Of a DNA stretch of 52,303 nt, positions 35,391 to 44,400 are shown one piece after another; within the stretch, counting starts at the first letter, position 1, and every line of letters starts with the position of its first letter. The stretch covers positions 1 through 52,303 of the forward strand of contig JAABTK010000024.1 in the NCBI GenBank assembly GCA_011389885.1, written 5' to 3'. The DNA comes from Gammaproteobacteria bacterium. Lineage in GTDB: Bacteria > Pseudomonadota > Gammaproteobacteria > Chromatiales > Chromatiaceae. A program made the translations under genes and the position numbers. The notes beneath the pieces are model-generated. The model did no database searches. It had not been told where the DNA came from and saw only the letters and a list, made by a program, of their open reading frames with translations.

Positions 35391-35539
35391 TGGACATCTT
35401 CGGGAGTGAGGCCTATGCCGCATTCGCTATGGCATAACCCGCACTTTTTCGGCCAAATCGGCTCGACCGCGTCTCAAGGGCGCCAGGCCGCGAAATCCCG
35501 ACTGCATCTTTTCCTCAACATGCGCATAATCCGAGCATT

Positions 35540-36028
35540 ATGATCAAGACAACGCATGGGTTATGGGCCGGCGTGGCCTTAGCGGCGGCGCTGGCGGCAG
35601 GCATTGCGATTTGGCGCCTGTGGCCGGTGGTTTTTCCGCAGGCCGCGGTAGCGGCCGCGCTGGACCCCCAGTGCGACCTGCGCGCCGGACCCTGCACTTC
35701 GTCGCTGGGTGAAGGCGGCCGGATCACCTTCGCCATCGAACCCAGCGCCATTGCGCTGCTCAAGCCGCTGCACCTTCAGGTGCGCGTCGAGGGGCTGGCG
35801 GCGCAGGCCGTGCGGGTGGATTTTTCGGGGGTGGATATGAACATGGGCTTTAACCGGCCGTTACTGCAAGCCGCGGGGCCGGGCGTTTTCGAGGGCCGGG
35901 GGACGCTCCCGGTCTGTGTGCGCGACGCCATGCAGTGGGAGGCGCGGGTGATGGTCCAGACCCCGCAGGGCCTGGCCGCGGCGCCGTATCGATTTTGGAC
36001 CTACAAGCCGGGGGAGGGGCCGCAGTAA
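35540..36028 (+). CDS. Membrane-anchored periplasmic protein, possibly FixH-like, in the copper unit
   Basis: The 162 residues have one N-terminal membrane helix (about 8-38, LWAGVALAAALAAGIAIWRLW, possibly an uncleaved anchor). The periplasmic part is a predicted beta-sandwich: GPCTSSLGEGGRITFAIEP, LHLQVRVEGL, VDFSGVDMNMGFNRPLL and PVCVRDAMQWEARVMV. MNMG and a possible disulfide C-x7-C (DPQCDLRAGPCTS) hint at metal or redox function. The layout resembles FixH/YtkA-type proteins that assist copper oxidase assembly, but I do not recognise the family. Its TAA overlaps the sco ATG (TAATG), so the two are translationally coupled. Confidence 0.7.
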   Translation: MIKTTHGLWAGVALAAALAAGIAIWRLWPVVFPQAAVAAALDPQCDLRAGPCTSSLGEGGRITFAIEPSAIALLKPLHLQVRVEGLAAQAVRVDFSGVDMNMGFNRPLLQAAGPGVFEGRGTLPVCVRDAMQWEARVMVQTPQGLAAAPYRFWTYKPGEGPQ

Positions 36029-36654
36029 TGGATCGGTTAGAGCTTTCGCACAAACTCGTGCCGGCGATCCTGATCGTCGGGCTGCTCGCCCTCGGCCTCG
36101 CCATGCTGTTTTTCTGGCAGCCCCAGGGCGGCGCCGGCTCGCCCGCCCCCGCGGCGCTGGCCGAGCCCGCGGGCGGAGACTTCGTGCTGCTATCGGCGGA
36201 CGGCGCGGTGGATTCGCGGGACCTTCGCGGCCAAGTGCTGGTGCTGTATTTCGGCTACACCTCCTGCCCGGATATCTGCCCCACCAGCCTGGCCATGCTG
36301 GCCATGGCGCTTGAAAGCCTCCCCGAGGCGGTGCAGGGGCAGATCCAGCCGATCTTCATCAGCGTGGACCCGCTGCGGGATACGTTACTCAAACTCGCCG
36401 AATACGGCCGTTTCTTTCACCCCAGCATCCGCGGCGTCACCGGCGACCCGCAAGACCTGAAAAAAGTGGCTAAGGCCTATGGCGCCGCCTATCACCGGGT
36501 GGAATCCGACAGCGCCATGGGCTACATGGTGGACCACTCGGCCGATCTCTATCTAATCGACAAGCGCGGGCGCCTGCGCCGGACCCTGCGGCATGGCGCG
36601 CATGCGTCGGAGATTGCATCCGAACTTCGCGTCTTGGCCAACGAATCCGATTAA
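36028..36654 (+). CDS. SCO1/SenC copper chaperone
   Basis: The 208 residues start at ATG 36028, inside TAATG, with a GGGGGAGGGG motif upstream; frames upstream of this overlap the preceding gene. One membrane anchor (about 11-32, LVPAILIVGLLALGLAML) precedes a thioredoxin fold. Copper ligands are present: Cys pair in YTSCPDICPTS (CxxxC) and the distal His in MVDHSADLYLID. SCO proteins deliver Cu to the CuA site of cytochrome oxidase or to nitrous-oxide reductase. It is followed 27 nt later by PCuAC, the usual partner. Confidence 0.96.
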   Translation: MDRLELSHKLVPAILIVGLLALGLAMLFFWQPQGGAGSPAPAALAEPAGGDFVLLSADGAVDSRDLRGQVLVLYFGYTSCPDICPTSLAMLAMALESLPEAVQGQIQPIFISVDPLRDTLLKLAEYGRFFHPSIRGVTGDPQDLKKVAKAYGAAYHRVESDSAMGYMVDHSADLYLIDKRGRLRRTLRHGAHASEIASELRVLANESD

Positions 36655-36681
36655 ACCAACCCCCACCACAGGAGAACGACC

Positions 36682-37167
36682 ATGCTTTCCAAATTATCCA
36701 CAGGCGCATGCGCCTTGGGCTTGGCCTTGGCCAGCGCCGGGCTGTCCGCGGCCGGTTTCGCCGATCAGGCCGAAGTGGCGGACCCCTATGTACGGGCCGT
36801 GCCGCCGGGGCAAATGAACAGCGCCTCTTTTATGACCATCCGCAACCCCAGCGCCGACGATCGAGCCCTGGTGGCGGCGGCAAGCCCGGCGGCCGAAGTG
36901 GTGGAACTGCACACCCACACCCTGGAAAATGGCATGATGCGCATGCGCAAAATCGAGCGCATCGACCTGCCCGCGGGCCAGTCCGTACAACTGCAACCGG
37001 GCGGCCTGCATGTGATGCTAATCGGCCTCACCGGCGCGTTGAAACCCGACACCGCAGTGGACCTCACCCTGGAGTTCGACGACGGCAGCCGCACCACCTT
37101 GCAGGCCCCGGTGCGCAAGGTCCAAATGGGCATGATGCCTATGCAACACGGCGGCGCCATGCACTAA
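36682..37167 (+). CDS. Periplasmic copper chaperone PCuAC
   Basis: The 161 residues include a signal peptide (about 1-24, ...LSAAGFA). The PCuAC copper site H(M)x10Mx21HxM is seen in HTHTLENGMMRMRKIERI followed by PGGLHVMLIGL. A Met/His-rich tail (QMGMMPMQHGGAMH) may bind a second copper. The start has an AGGAG Shine-Dalgarno. PCuAC passes Cu(I) to Sco or to the CuA subunit. It is the last gene of the FixH-like / Sco / PCuAC unit. Confidence 0.95.
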   Translation: MLSKLSTGACALGLALASAGLSAAGFADQAEVADPYVRAVPPGQMNSASFMTIRNPSADDRALVAAASPAAEVVELHTHTLENGMMRMRKIERIDLPAGQSVQLQPGGLHVMLIGLTGALKPDTAVDLTLEFDDGSRTTLQAPVRKVQMGMMPMQHGGAMH

Positions 37168-37345
37168 CACGCCTGCGCGTAACCAACGGCACCAACGGCT
37201 CACAGGTACGCCGAAACCGCAGAGGACCGCGGAGAGCGCAGCGCGGGTTTTCGCATCCCACGCCCCAGCGCCGCCAAGCCGCCTGGGGTACGGCCCTCGG
37301 GCTGTGCGTGTCTCCGGGTTTATCCGCCCAAGCCCACCCACCGAG
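37168..37345. repeat. Degenerate R1-type repeat after PCuAC
   Basis: A worn copy: GTAACCAACGGCACC, GAAACCGCAGAGGACCGCGG and a hairpin ACGGCCCTCGGGCTGT with TACGG just before. It starts within 15 nt of the PCuAC stop codon. Only scattered R1 words survive. Confidence 0.5.
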
Positions 37346-37482
37346 GCGCCGCGCCCGCAGAAACGAATGGATAAGCGAAGCGCCGCCGCCGCTTAAGCGG
37401 CGGACATCGGGTGCGCCTATCCGGCCCACGCCTTCGGTTGCGGCTATATGCCTGTATTTTCGTGGCGCAGGAATGCGCCCGT

Positions 37483-37776
37483 TCAGCCATGCACCCGCAG
37501 CCAGCCCTCCCAAAGCGCGTTTTGCAGCAGAAAATCGTGGTCGAAATGCTCCCCCAAATCCGTGTGGGGCTCCTCATCCGCCACCCGACACTCAAAACGC
37601 TCCGCGTCCAGATCCCACACCACAAAGGTCAAAGGCCCCGAAAACCATCGCCCCAGATGCAGCTCGCCCCCCGGCCGAGGCGGCTCCGCAACCTCCAGAT
37701 CAAAGCCCACCGGCGTATAACCGCCGCGCTGTCCGGCCTGCCGCCAAACCAACTTCTCTACATGACAAAGGTACAT
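37483..37776 (-). CDS. Hypothetical small protein
   Basis: The 97 residues begin MYLCHVEKLVWRQAGQRGG and continue with GRWFSGPLTFVVWDLDAERF and HTDLGEHFDHDFLLQNALWE. Composition is ordinary and acidic, with no signal peptide or membrane segment. Codon use and a compact, Trp-rich fold suggest a real gene. I do not recognise the family. It is alone on the minus strand between PCuAC and the polyketide synthase. Confidence is moderate because no Shine-Dalgarno or operon partner supports it. Confidence 0.5.
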   Translation of the reverse strand: MYLCHVEKLVWRQAGQRGGYTPVGFDLEVAEPPRPGGELHLGRWFSGPLTFVVWDLDAERFECRVADEEPHTDLGEHFDHDFLLQNALWEGWLRVHG

Positions 37777-38431
37777 CGACTCACCCCCCGCTCCGCTGTG
37801 CCAGTCTCTTTACCAAGAAACTAATTGCTTCGGCCACTGAATGCAAGGCTGTAGAAGCCGCTCCTGCGATTTGCTCTTAACCGTCGGAAGCGCTAAAATC
37901 AAATGATTATGCGCAGCTGGTTAAATGTTGGCGGGCAGTGGTTTGGAGTATGATCGGCAGGTGTATGGTTGCCAAAATACGAGCCTTGCGCTAACGGGGG
38001 TTGCGTGGAGCGCTAGCCGATGCATGCCGCATCCGAATCAGTCCCTTCCGGACCCTGGTCCGTGATTTCCGCCTAATAACATAAGTAAAACAAGGTAAAT
38101 CGGTCTAAAATACGTTAAAAATCAATAGTTTGATCTTTCGCCCGAGCCGTGATTGCATAGGCTGAGCGGGACGATGATCAAGGCCTGGCCGGGTGGGATG
38201 GGTTGGGGCGGTTAACCTCTGAATTCCGTCAAGCCTGGTCGGGCATGCCCTTTCCGAGACGTTTTGGCGTAAAATCCGGCTTCCAGCTAGCGAATCACAG
38301 GCGAAAGATAGAGTGATAGACGACGCATTTTCAATTAAGTATCTCAGGCGACTTGACTTGCACCAGAACAAAGGCTACCCCCCCTCAAACGATCCGGCCC
38401 ATACGGCGTTAGAGATCTTTTCGAGACCACA
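37777..38431. other. Long leader region upstream of the PKS gene
   Basis: 655 bp without a gene, AT-richer than average, with several A/T tracts (38080-38130 and 38310-38345). Weak hexamers such as TTGACT near 38351 occur, but no convincing promoter pair. It probably contains the regulatory region of the polyketide cluster. Confidence 0.5.
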
Positions 38432-41400
38432 ATGACATCCACCTTAAGCACTTCCGAACCCATCGCCATCGTCGGCATGGACTGCCGTCTGCCCGGCGGA
38501 GTGGACGGGCCGGAACAATTTTGGGGCATGCTTTGCGCCAGTGTGGACGGGGTGTGTGAAGTGCCCCCGGATCGTTGGTCCGCCAACGCCTTCTTTGGCA
38601 GAGGCCGGTTCCGCACCTACTCCCGCTGGGGCGGCTTTCTTGACGACATCCGGGCCTTCGACGCCGGTTTCTTCGGCCTTGGGGCATCCGAAGCCGAACA
38701 AATGGACCCGCAACAACGGCTTTTACTCGAAAGCGCCTGGAAGGCCTTGGAGGATGCCGGCTTGGCCCTGGACCGCTCAAGCCCCTCCTCGGTGGGGGTT
38801 TTTGTCGGGGCCTCCACCCACGATTACGCAGACATCCAGTTCGACACCCAAGAATTATGCTCCGCAGGGGCCTTTACGGCAACCGGCGGCGCACAGAGCA
38901 TCATCTCCAACCGCATTTCCTATTGCCTCAATCTGACCGGCCCCAGCTTCACCGTGGACACCGCTTGCTCGTCGTCTCTGGCGGCGCTGCATTTGGCCGT
39001 GCAGAGCCTGCGCAGCGGGGAATGCACGAGCGCCCTGGTTGGCGGCGTGAATTGCCTAATTACCCACAACAACTTCGTGGCGTTTTCGTCCCTGTCGGCG
39101 CTGTCACGAGACGGGCGCTGCAAGTCTTTTGATGCCAGCGGCGATGGCTTTGTGCGGGCCGAGGGCGTGGGGGTGGTGGTCCTGAAGCGCCTCTCGGACG
39201 CCATCGCCTCGGGAGACCGCATCTACAGCACCGTACTGGCCAGCGGTCTCAACCAGGATGGGCGCACCTCGGCCATCACCATGCCCAATGGCGACGCCCA
39301 AAAGGACCTGGTGCGCGCGACCTGGCAGTTGGCGGGGGTCGATCCCGCAACGATATGCTATGTAGAGGCCCACGGCACCGGCACCGCCGTTGGCGATCCC
39401 GTTGAATGCCGGGCGCTGGGGGAGGTGGCGGCGGAAGGCCGCGCTGCGGAAGCCCCCTGCCTGGTGGGCTCGGTCAAGTCCAACGTGGGTCACCTGGAGT
39501 CCGGCGCCGGGGTGGTCGGATTGATCAAGCTGGCCCTGGTGTTGTTTCATCGCGAAGCGCCGCCCAGCCTGCATTTCAACACCCCCAACCCGAGCATCGA
39601 CTTCCAAACGCTCAAGCTGCGGGTGGTCACCCAGCGCGAACCGCTCCCGGTTTTAGTCCGCGAGGCCGACGGTCGCCCGCGCTATTTGGGGGCTGTAAAT
39701 TCCTTCGGCTTCGGCGGCGCCAATGCCCATGCCGTGCTCAGTTCGGCGCCGCCGCGCCCGTCGGCGGCGATGATTACAGAGGCCGAAGACGCGGCAAAGC
39801 ACCCGGTGCTGTTGCTCTCCGCCGCCTCGGAAGAGGCCTTGAGGGACCTGGCCCGACGCTACCGCACGCGCCTGAGCGCGCAGGCTTTCGATGAGCCGCG
39901 CGCATTCGTCAGGTTTTGCCAAGCCGCTGCGAGCCGGCGCGCCCACCTGCCCCACCGCATGGCGCTGGTCGGGCCGCACCGGGACGCCATCCTCGAAGGG
40001 TTGACGGCTTGGGAGAACGGTGAGGAATCGCCCCGGATCTGTGCGAGCCTGGCGGATGACGCCGAGCGCCCGGGCGCGGTGTTGGTCTACAGCGGCCAAG
40101 GCCCGCAATGGTGGGGCATGGGGCGGCAGCTCTGGGAGCATGAGCCCCGCTTCCGTGCGGTCATCGAGACCTGCGACGAGCATTTGCGCGATCTGGCGGA
40201 CTGGTCTCTGGTGCAGGAACTGCTGCGAGACGAGTCGAGCACCCGGCTCCATGAAACGGCGATTGCCCAGCCGGCCATTTTCGCCGTGCAAGCCGGCCTG
40301 ACCGAGCTGCTGCGCCACTGGGGGTTATCGCCGGCGGCCGTTGTCGGCCACAGCGTAGGCGAGGCCGCGGCCGCATGGGCCGCCGGCGCCCTGACGTTAA
40401 GCCAGGGGATTCGCCTGATGTTTCACCGCGGCCGCTGCATGGCGGTGGCCCACGGCTGCGGCACCCTGCTGGCGCTCGGCATCACCGAAGAGGAGGCCCT
40501 GTCAGAGGTGGCCGCCTACCCCGAGACCCTCGCACTAGCGGCGGTAAACGCCCCGTGCAGTGTGGCGCTGGCGGGCGCGCGGGATCGATTGCAGGAAATC
40601 CTCGAACGCTATGAGGCGGATGGCGTTTTCGCCCGCTTCGTGCCGGTGGAGTATCCTTTTCACAGCCCCTTCATGGACCCCGCGCGCGAACAGTTGCTGG
40701 ACAGCCTGTCGGATCTGCGACCGGCGGCGCCCGAAACCCCGCTGTATTCCACCGTCACCGCCGCACAGATTACCGACGCCTCATTGGACAGCGCCTATTG
40801 GTGGCGCAATGTTCGGGAGCCGGTGCGGTTCGCCCCCGCCATCCGGAAAATGGTCCGAGACGGGTTTCGGGTTTTCCTGGAAATCAGCGCCCACCCGGCG
40901 CTGGCGCATTCGATTCGGGAGTGCCTGAATACCGAAGAAACCACAGGTCTGGCCTGGCCGACCCTGCGTCGCGACGGCCAGGACCTCGCCAACTTGGCTA
41001 TCGCCCTGGCGCAACTCCACTGTCACGGGGTCGCTGTAGAGTGGTCGGCGTATCTCGGCGGGCGCGGAAGCGCGGATGCAGGCCTCCCCGAATACCCTTG
41101 GCAGCGCAAGGAATACTGGCGCGAATCCTTGCAATCCGCCGAATTCCATCGTTATTCACGCCCCCATCCCTTTCTCTGGCGGCGCCTGACCAGCCCCGAT
41201 CCGACATGGGAGATGGTGCTCGACTCGACCCACCATAGCTACCTCAATCACCACTCGGTCAGCGGGCGCGCAGTCTTCCCGGGCGCCGGCTATTTGGAGG
41301 GCGCGCTGGCGATGGCCGAGCAAATCCTGCCGGAAAGCCCCACCCGCACCCTGCAAGAAGTCCGCTTCTTGGCCATGCTGCCCATTGGGACCGGGAAAAA

Positions 41401-44400
41401 TCCGCCCCGACTGCACCTGAAGCTCTTCGATCAAGGGACCCGCTTCGCCATCTTCAGCCGCAGCGAAAAACCGACCGAACCCAACTGGACGCGCCATGCC
41501 GAAGGACGGATCAGGCCCGGCGGACGACTGCCGTCTTCTGAAGACCCAACCCTGCTGATCCAAGGCTTTCCGGCCGCCATCGCCCCCGAAAGCCTTTATT
41601 CAGCGCTAAAGGCGGCCGGTCTGGACTACGGACCGGCGTTTCGCGTCATTCAGGAGGCCTGGAGCGGCGACGGCGAGGCCTTGTGCCGGTTGCGCCTCCC
41701 CGCCGAGGCCATTATCGAGGGCGAACGCTATCACTTTCATCCCGCCTTGCTCGACGGCTGCCTCCAGGCGCTGTTCGCGGCCCTGGCGCCCCCCGTGGCC
41801 GGAGATGAAGCGCTGGCGGGGGCCGGTGCCCTGGCGGCCTATGTGCCGGTGGCCGTTGAGCGCCTGGTGATCACTTCGACGGCCGCCGGAGACCAGGCCT
41901 GGGCGAGGGTGCGCGTTACCGAGCGCTCGCCGGAGCAGATCCGTTGTGACATCGAGGCCTTTGCCGCCGACGGCGCCCCGCTGCTATTCATGCAAGGCTG
42001 CACGCTCAAGGGCCTGCATCAACGCCCGCGTGCTATGGCGGACAGGCGCCCGGCCGGCTCTTGGTACCACACCGAATGGGAAGAACGCCCGCTAGAAGAC
42101 GATGCGCGCATCCCGATACGCCCCATTCCATTGGAGTTGGAGTTGGAGTTGGAACCCTGTCTTCCGAACAGCGACCGAAACAACAAAAAGCGCCATGGGG
42201 CCGAGTGGCGCGCACTGGATGCCGCATTCAACGAGACCCTGAGCGCCGCCCTGTCGTCGGGGGATGAGACGGCGCCAACCCCGCCCGAGCGCGCCCAAAC
42301 CTTGGCGACAGGGGGAAAGGCCCCGGACTGGGCCGCCCTGCTCCGCGGTTACCCCAAGCTCTTTGCAGAAATGGACCTCCTGCGGCGGCTCAGCCACCTC
42401 CCCGCGGCCCTTAAGGGCGAGACGCCGGCATTGGATGCCTTGGCGGCGGCGGGGGCCGGCGCCACGCTGGAGCACTACGATAGCGGGTCTTCGACCTGGT
42501 GCGTCCACAACCAAACCATGGCCGGCGTGATCGGTCGCTTGCTCGCGGCCTTTCCCGAAGGGCGACACCTGAACCTTTTGGAGCTCGGGGCGCGCACCGG
42601 CGCCCTGGCCGCCGAGTTGCTGCATCAGGAGCTGCTGCCTTGCACCCTTGAATATCATTGCTGCGACCCCTCATCGGCCACGCTCCGCTTGGCCGAAGAG
42701 CGCCTCTCGGCCCAACCCAATATCTACTGCACGCCTTGGGCCGACCTCGGCAACACCCGCTACGACCTGATAGTGGCGCGCGATCCGGCGCTGCTGACCG
42801 GCGAGGCATTAACCCGCGTCAGCGGATGGATCGCCGCGGGCGGCCACCTGCTGGCGTCCCGGCGGCTCGACCGCCCCCCCGCGGCGGAACGCCTAGAGGC
42901 CCTGCTTCACGCAACGCCTGCCGCATCGCACCCAACACCGGAGGCGTGGGGCGATAGCCTGCGCCAGCAGGGGTTTGAACTCGAACAGATCCGCCGCGAC
43001 GGGGTCGAGTGGACCCTGGCCAGGGCGGCGGCTACGCAACACGCCATAGCCCCGCCGGCGCAAAAAGACAAAGTGCAGGCGCGCACTTGGTGGCTGCTCT
43101 GCGATACAGATCATCCCGCCGCCGCACGCATCGAAGGCGCACTTGAAAACCTGGGTGATTCAACCACGAGCCTCACCCCCCAAGGGTTTCTCGCCCTGCC
43201 GGACTTGGCCGCCCAGCTCCAAGGCGTCGCCGGGCTGCTCTATCTCGCCCCGCTTGGAGCCCCGGCCCAAGACCTGGCCGCAATGCCCGAGGTTGGGGCC
43301 GCGGTCTATGAGCTGCTTCAGATCCTGCAAGCCCTCGGCGACAGCGACCGCTTGAACGCCCCGCCCGCGCTGTCTGTCATCACTCACGGCGGTTTTTCAG
43401 CAGGACGTTCGCCCCACGGCGTCCAACCGACCCACGCGGCCTTGGCCGGCATGGCCCGAGTGGCCATGTCCGAGCTGGATCGCCCGGCCTGCCGCGTCCT
43501 GGACCTCTCCCCCGAGGCGGATGCGGCAGAGATCGCCCAACTGGTTCGCCAGCTCGGGGCGGACGACGGCGAAGAGCAAGTCGCGTTTCGGCATGAAGCC
43601 CGCTACATCCCCCGGCTTGCGCACCACCTGGAAGCCCTGCCGAGGACCGCCCTGGTCCCGGACGATCCGGCTTATCGGTGTCGCCTGCGTTCCGCGCGGG
43701 CCGGCAGCCTGGATCAACTCCAGGTATTCCGCGAGCCACGCCAAACCCTCGCAAAAGACCAAGTGGAAATCGAAGTCCGGGCGGCCGGGCTCAACTTCCG
43801 GGATGTCATGAAGGCCCTTGGCATCTACCCCACGGACGCGGGCGATGAGCACCAACTGGGAGACGAATGCGCCGGCTTAATCCAAGCCGTCGGCCCCGGG
43901 GTGAGCGGCCTTCGGCCCGGTGACCGAGTGATCGCCATTGCCCCGGCCTGCTTCGCCGGCACCGCAGTCACCCGCGCCGGCCTCGTCCTGCCCCTGCCCG
44001 AGGATTGGAGCTTCGAGGAAGGCGCCACCATCCTAATCGCCTACCTCACGGCCTACTACGCCCTGTTTCGTCTCGGGCGCCTGCGCCCCGGCGAACGGGT
44101 GCTGATTCATGCCGGCGCCGGCGGCGTGGGGCTGGCCGCCATTCACCTGGCCCAGCAGGCCGGCGCCCGGGTGTTCGCCACCGCCGGCAGCGATTCCAAG
44201 CGCACCCTGCTGCACGACCTGGGCGTGGAGCATGTCTCCAATTCCCGCACCCTGGACTTTGCCGACGAAATCCGTGCATGCACCGGCGGCGAGGGCGTCG
44301 ATATCGTCCTCAACTCCCTGGCCGGGGAGGCGATTCATCAGGGGCTTTCCCTGTTGCGCCCCTATGGCCGATTCCTAGAAATCGGCAAACGCGACATCTA

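Noticed and set aside
37777..38431. tRNA gene in the PKS leader
   Set aside because: No GGTTCGAATC-type T-loop with matching acceptor arms was found.
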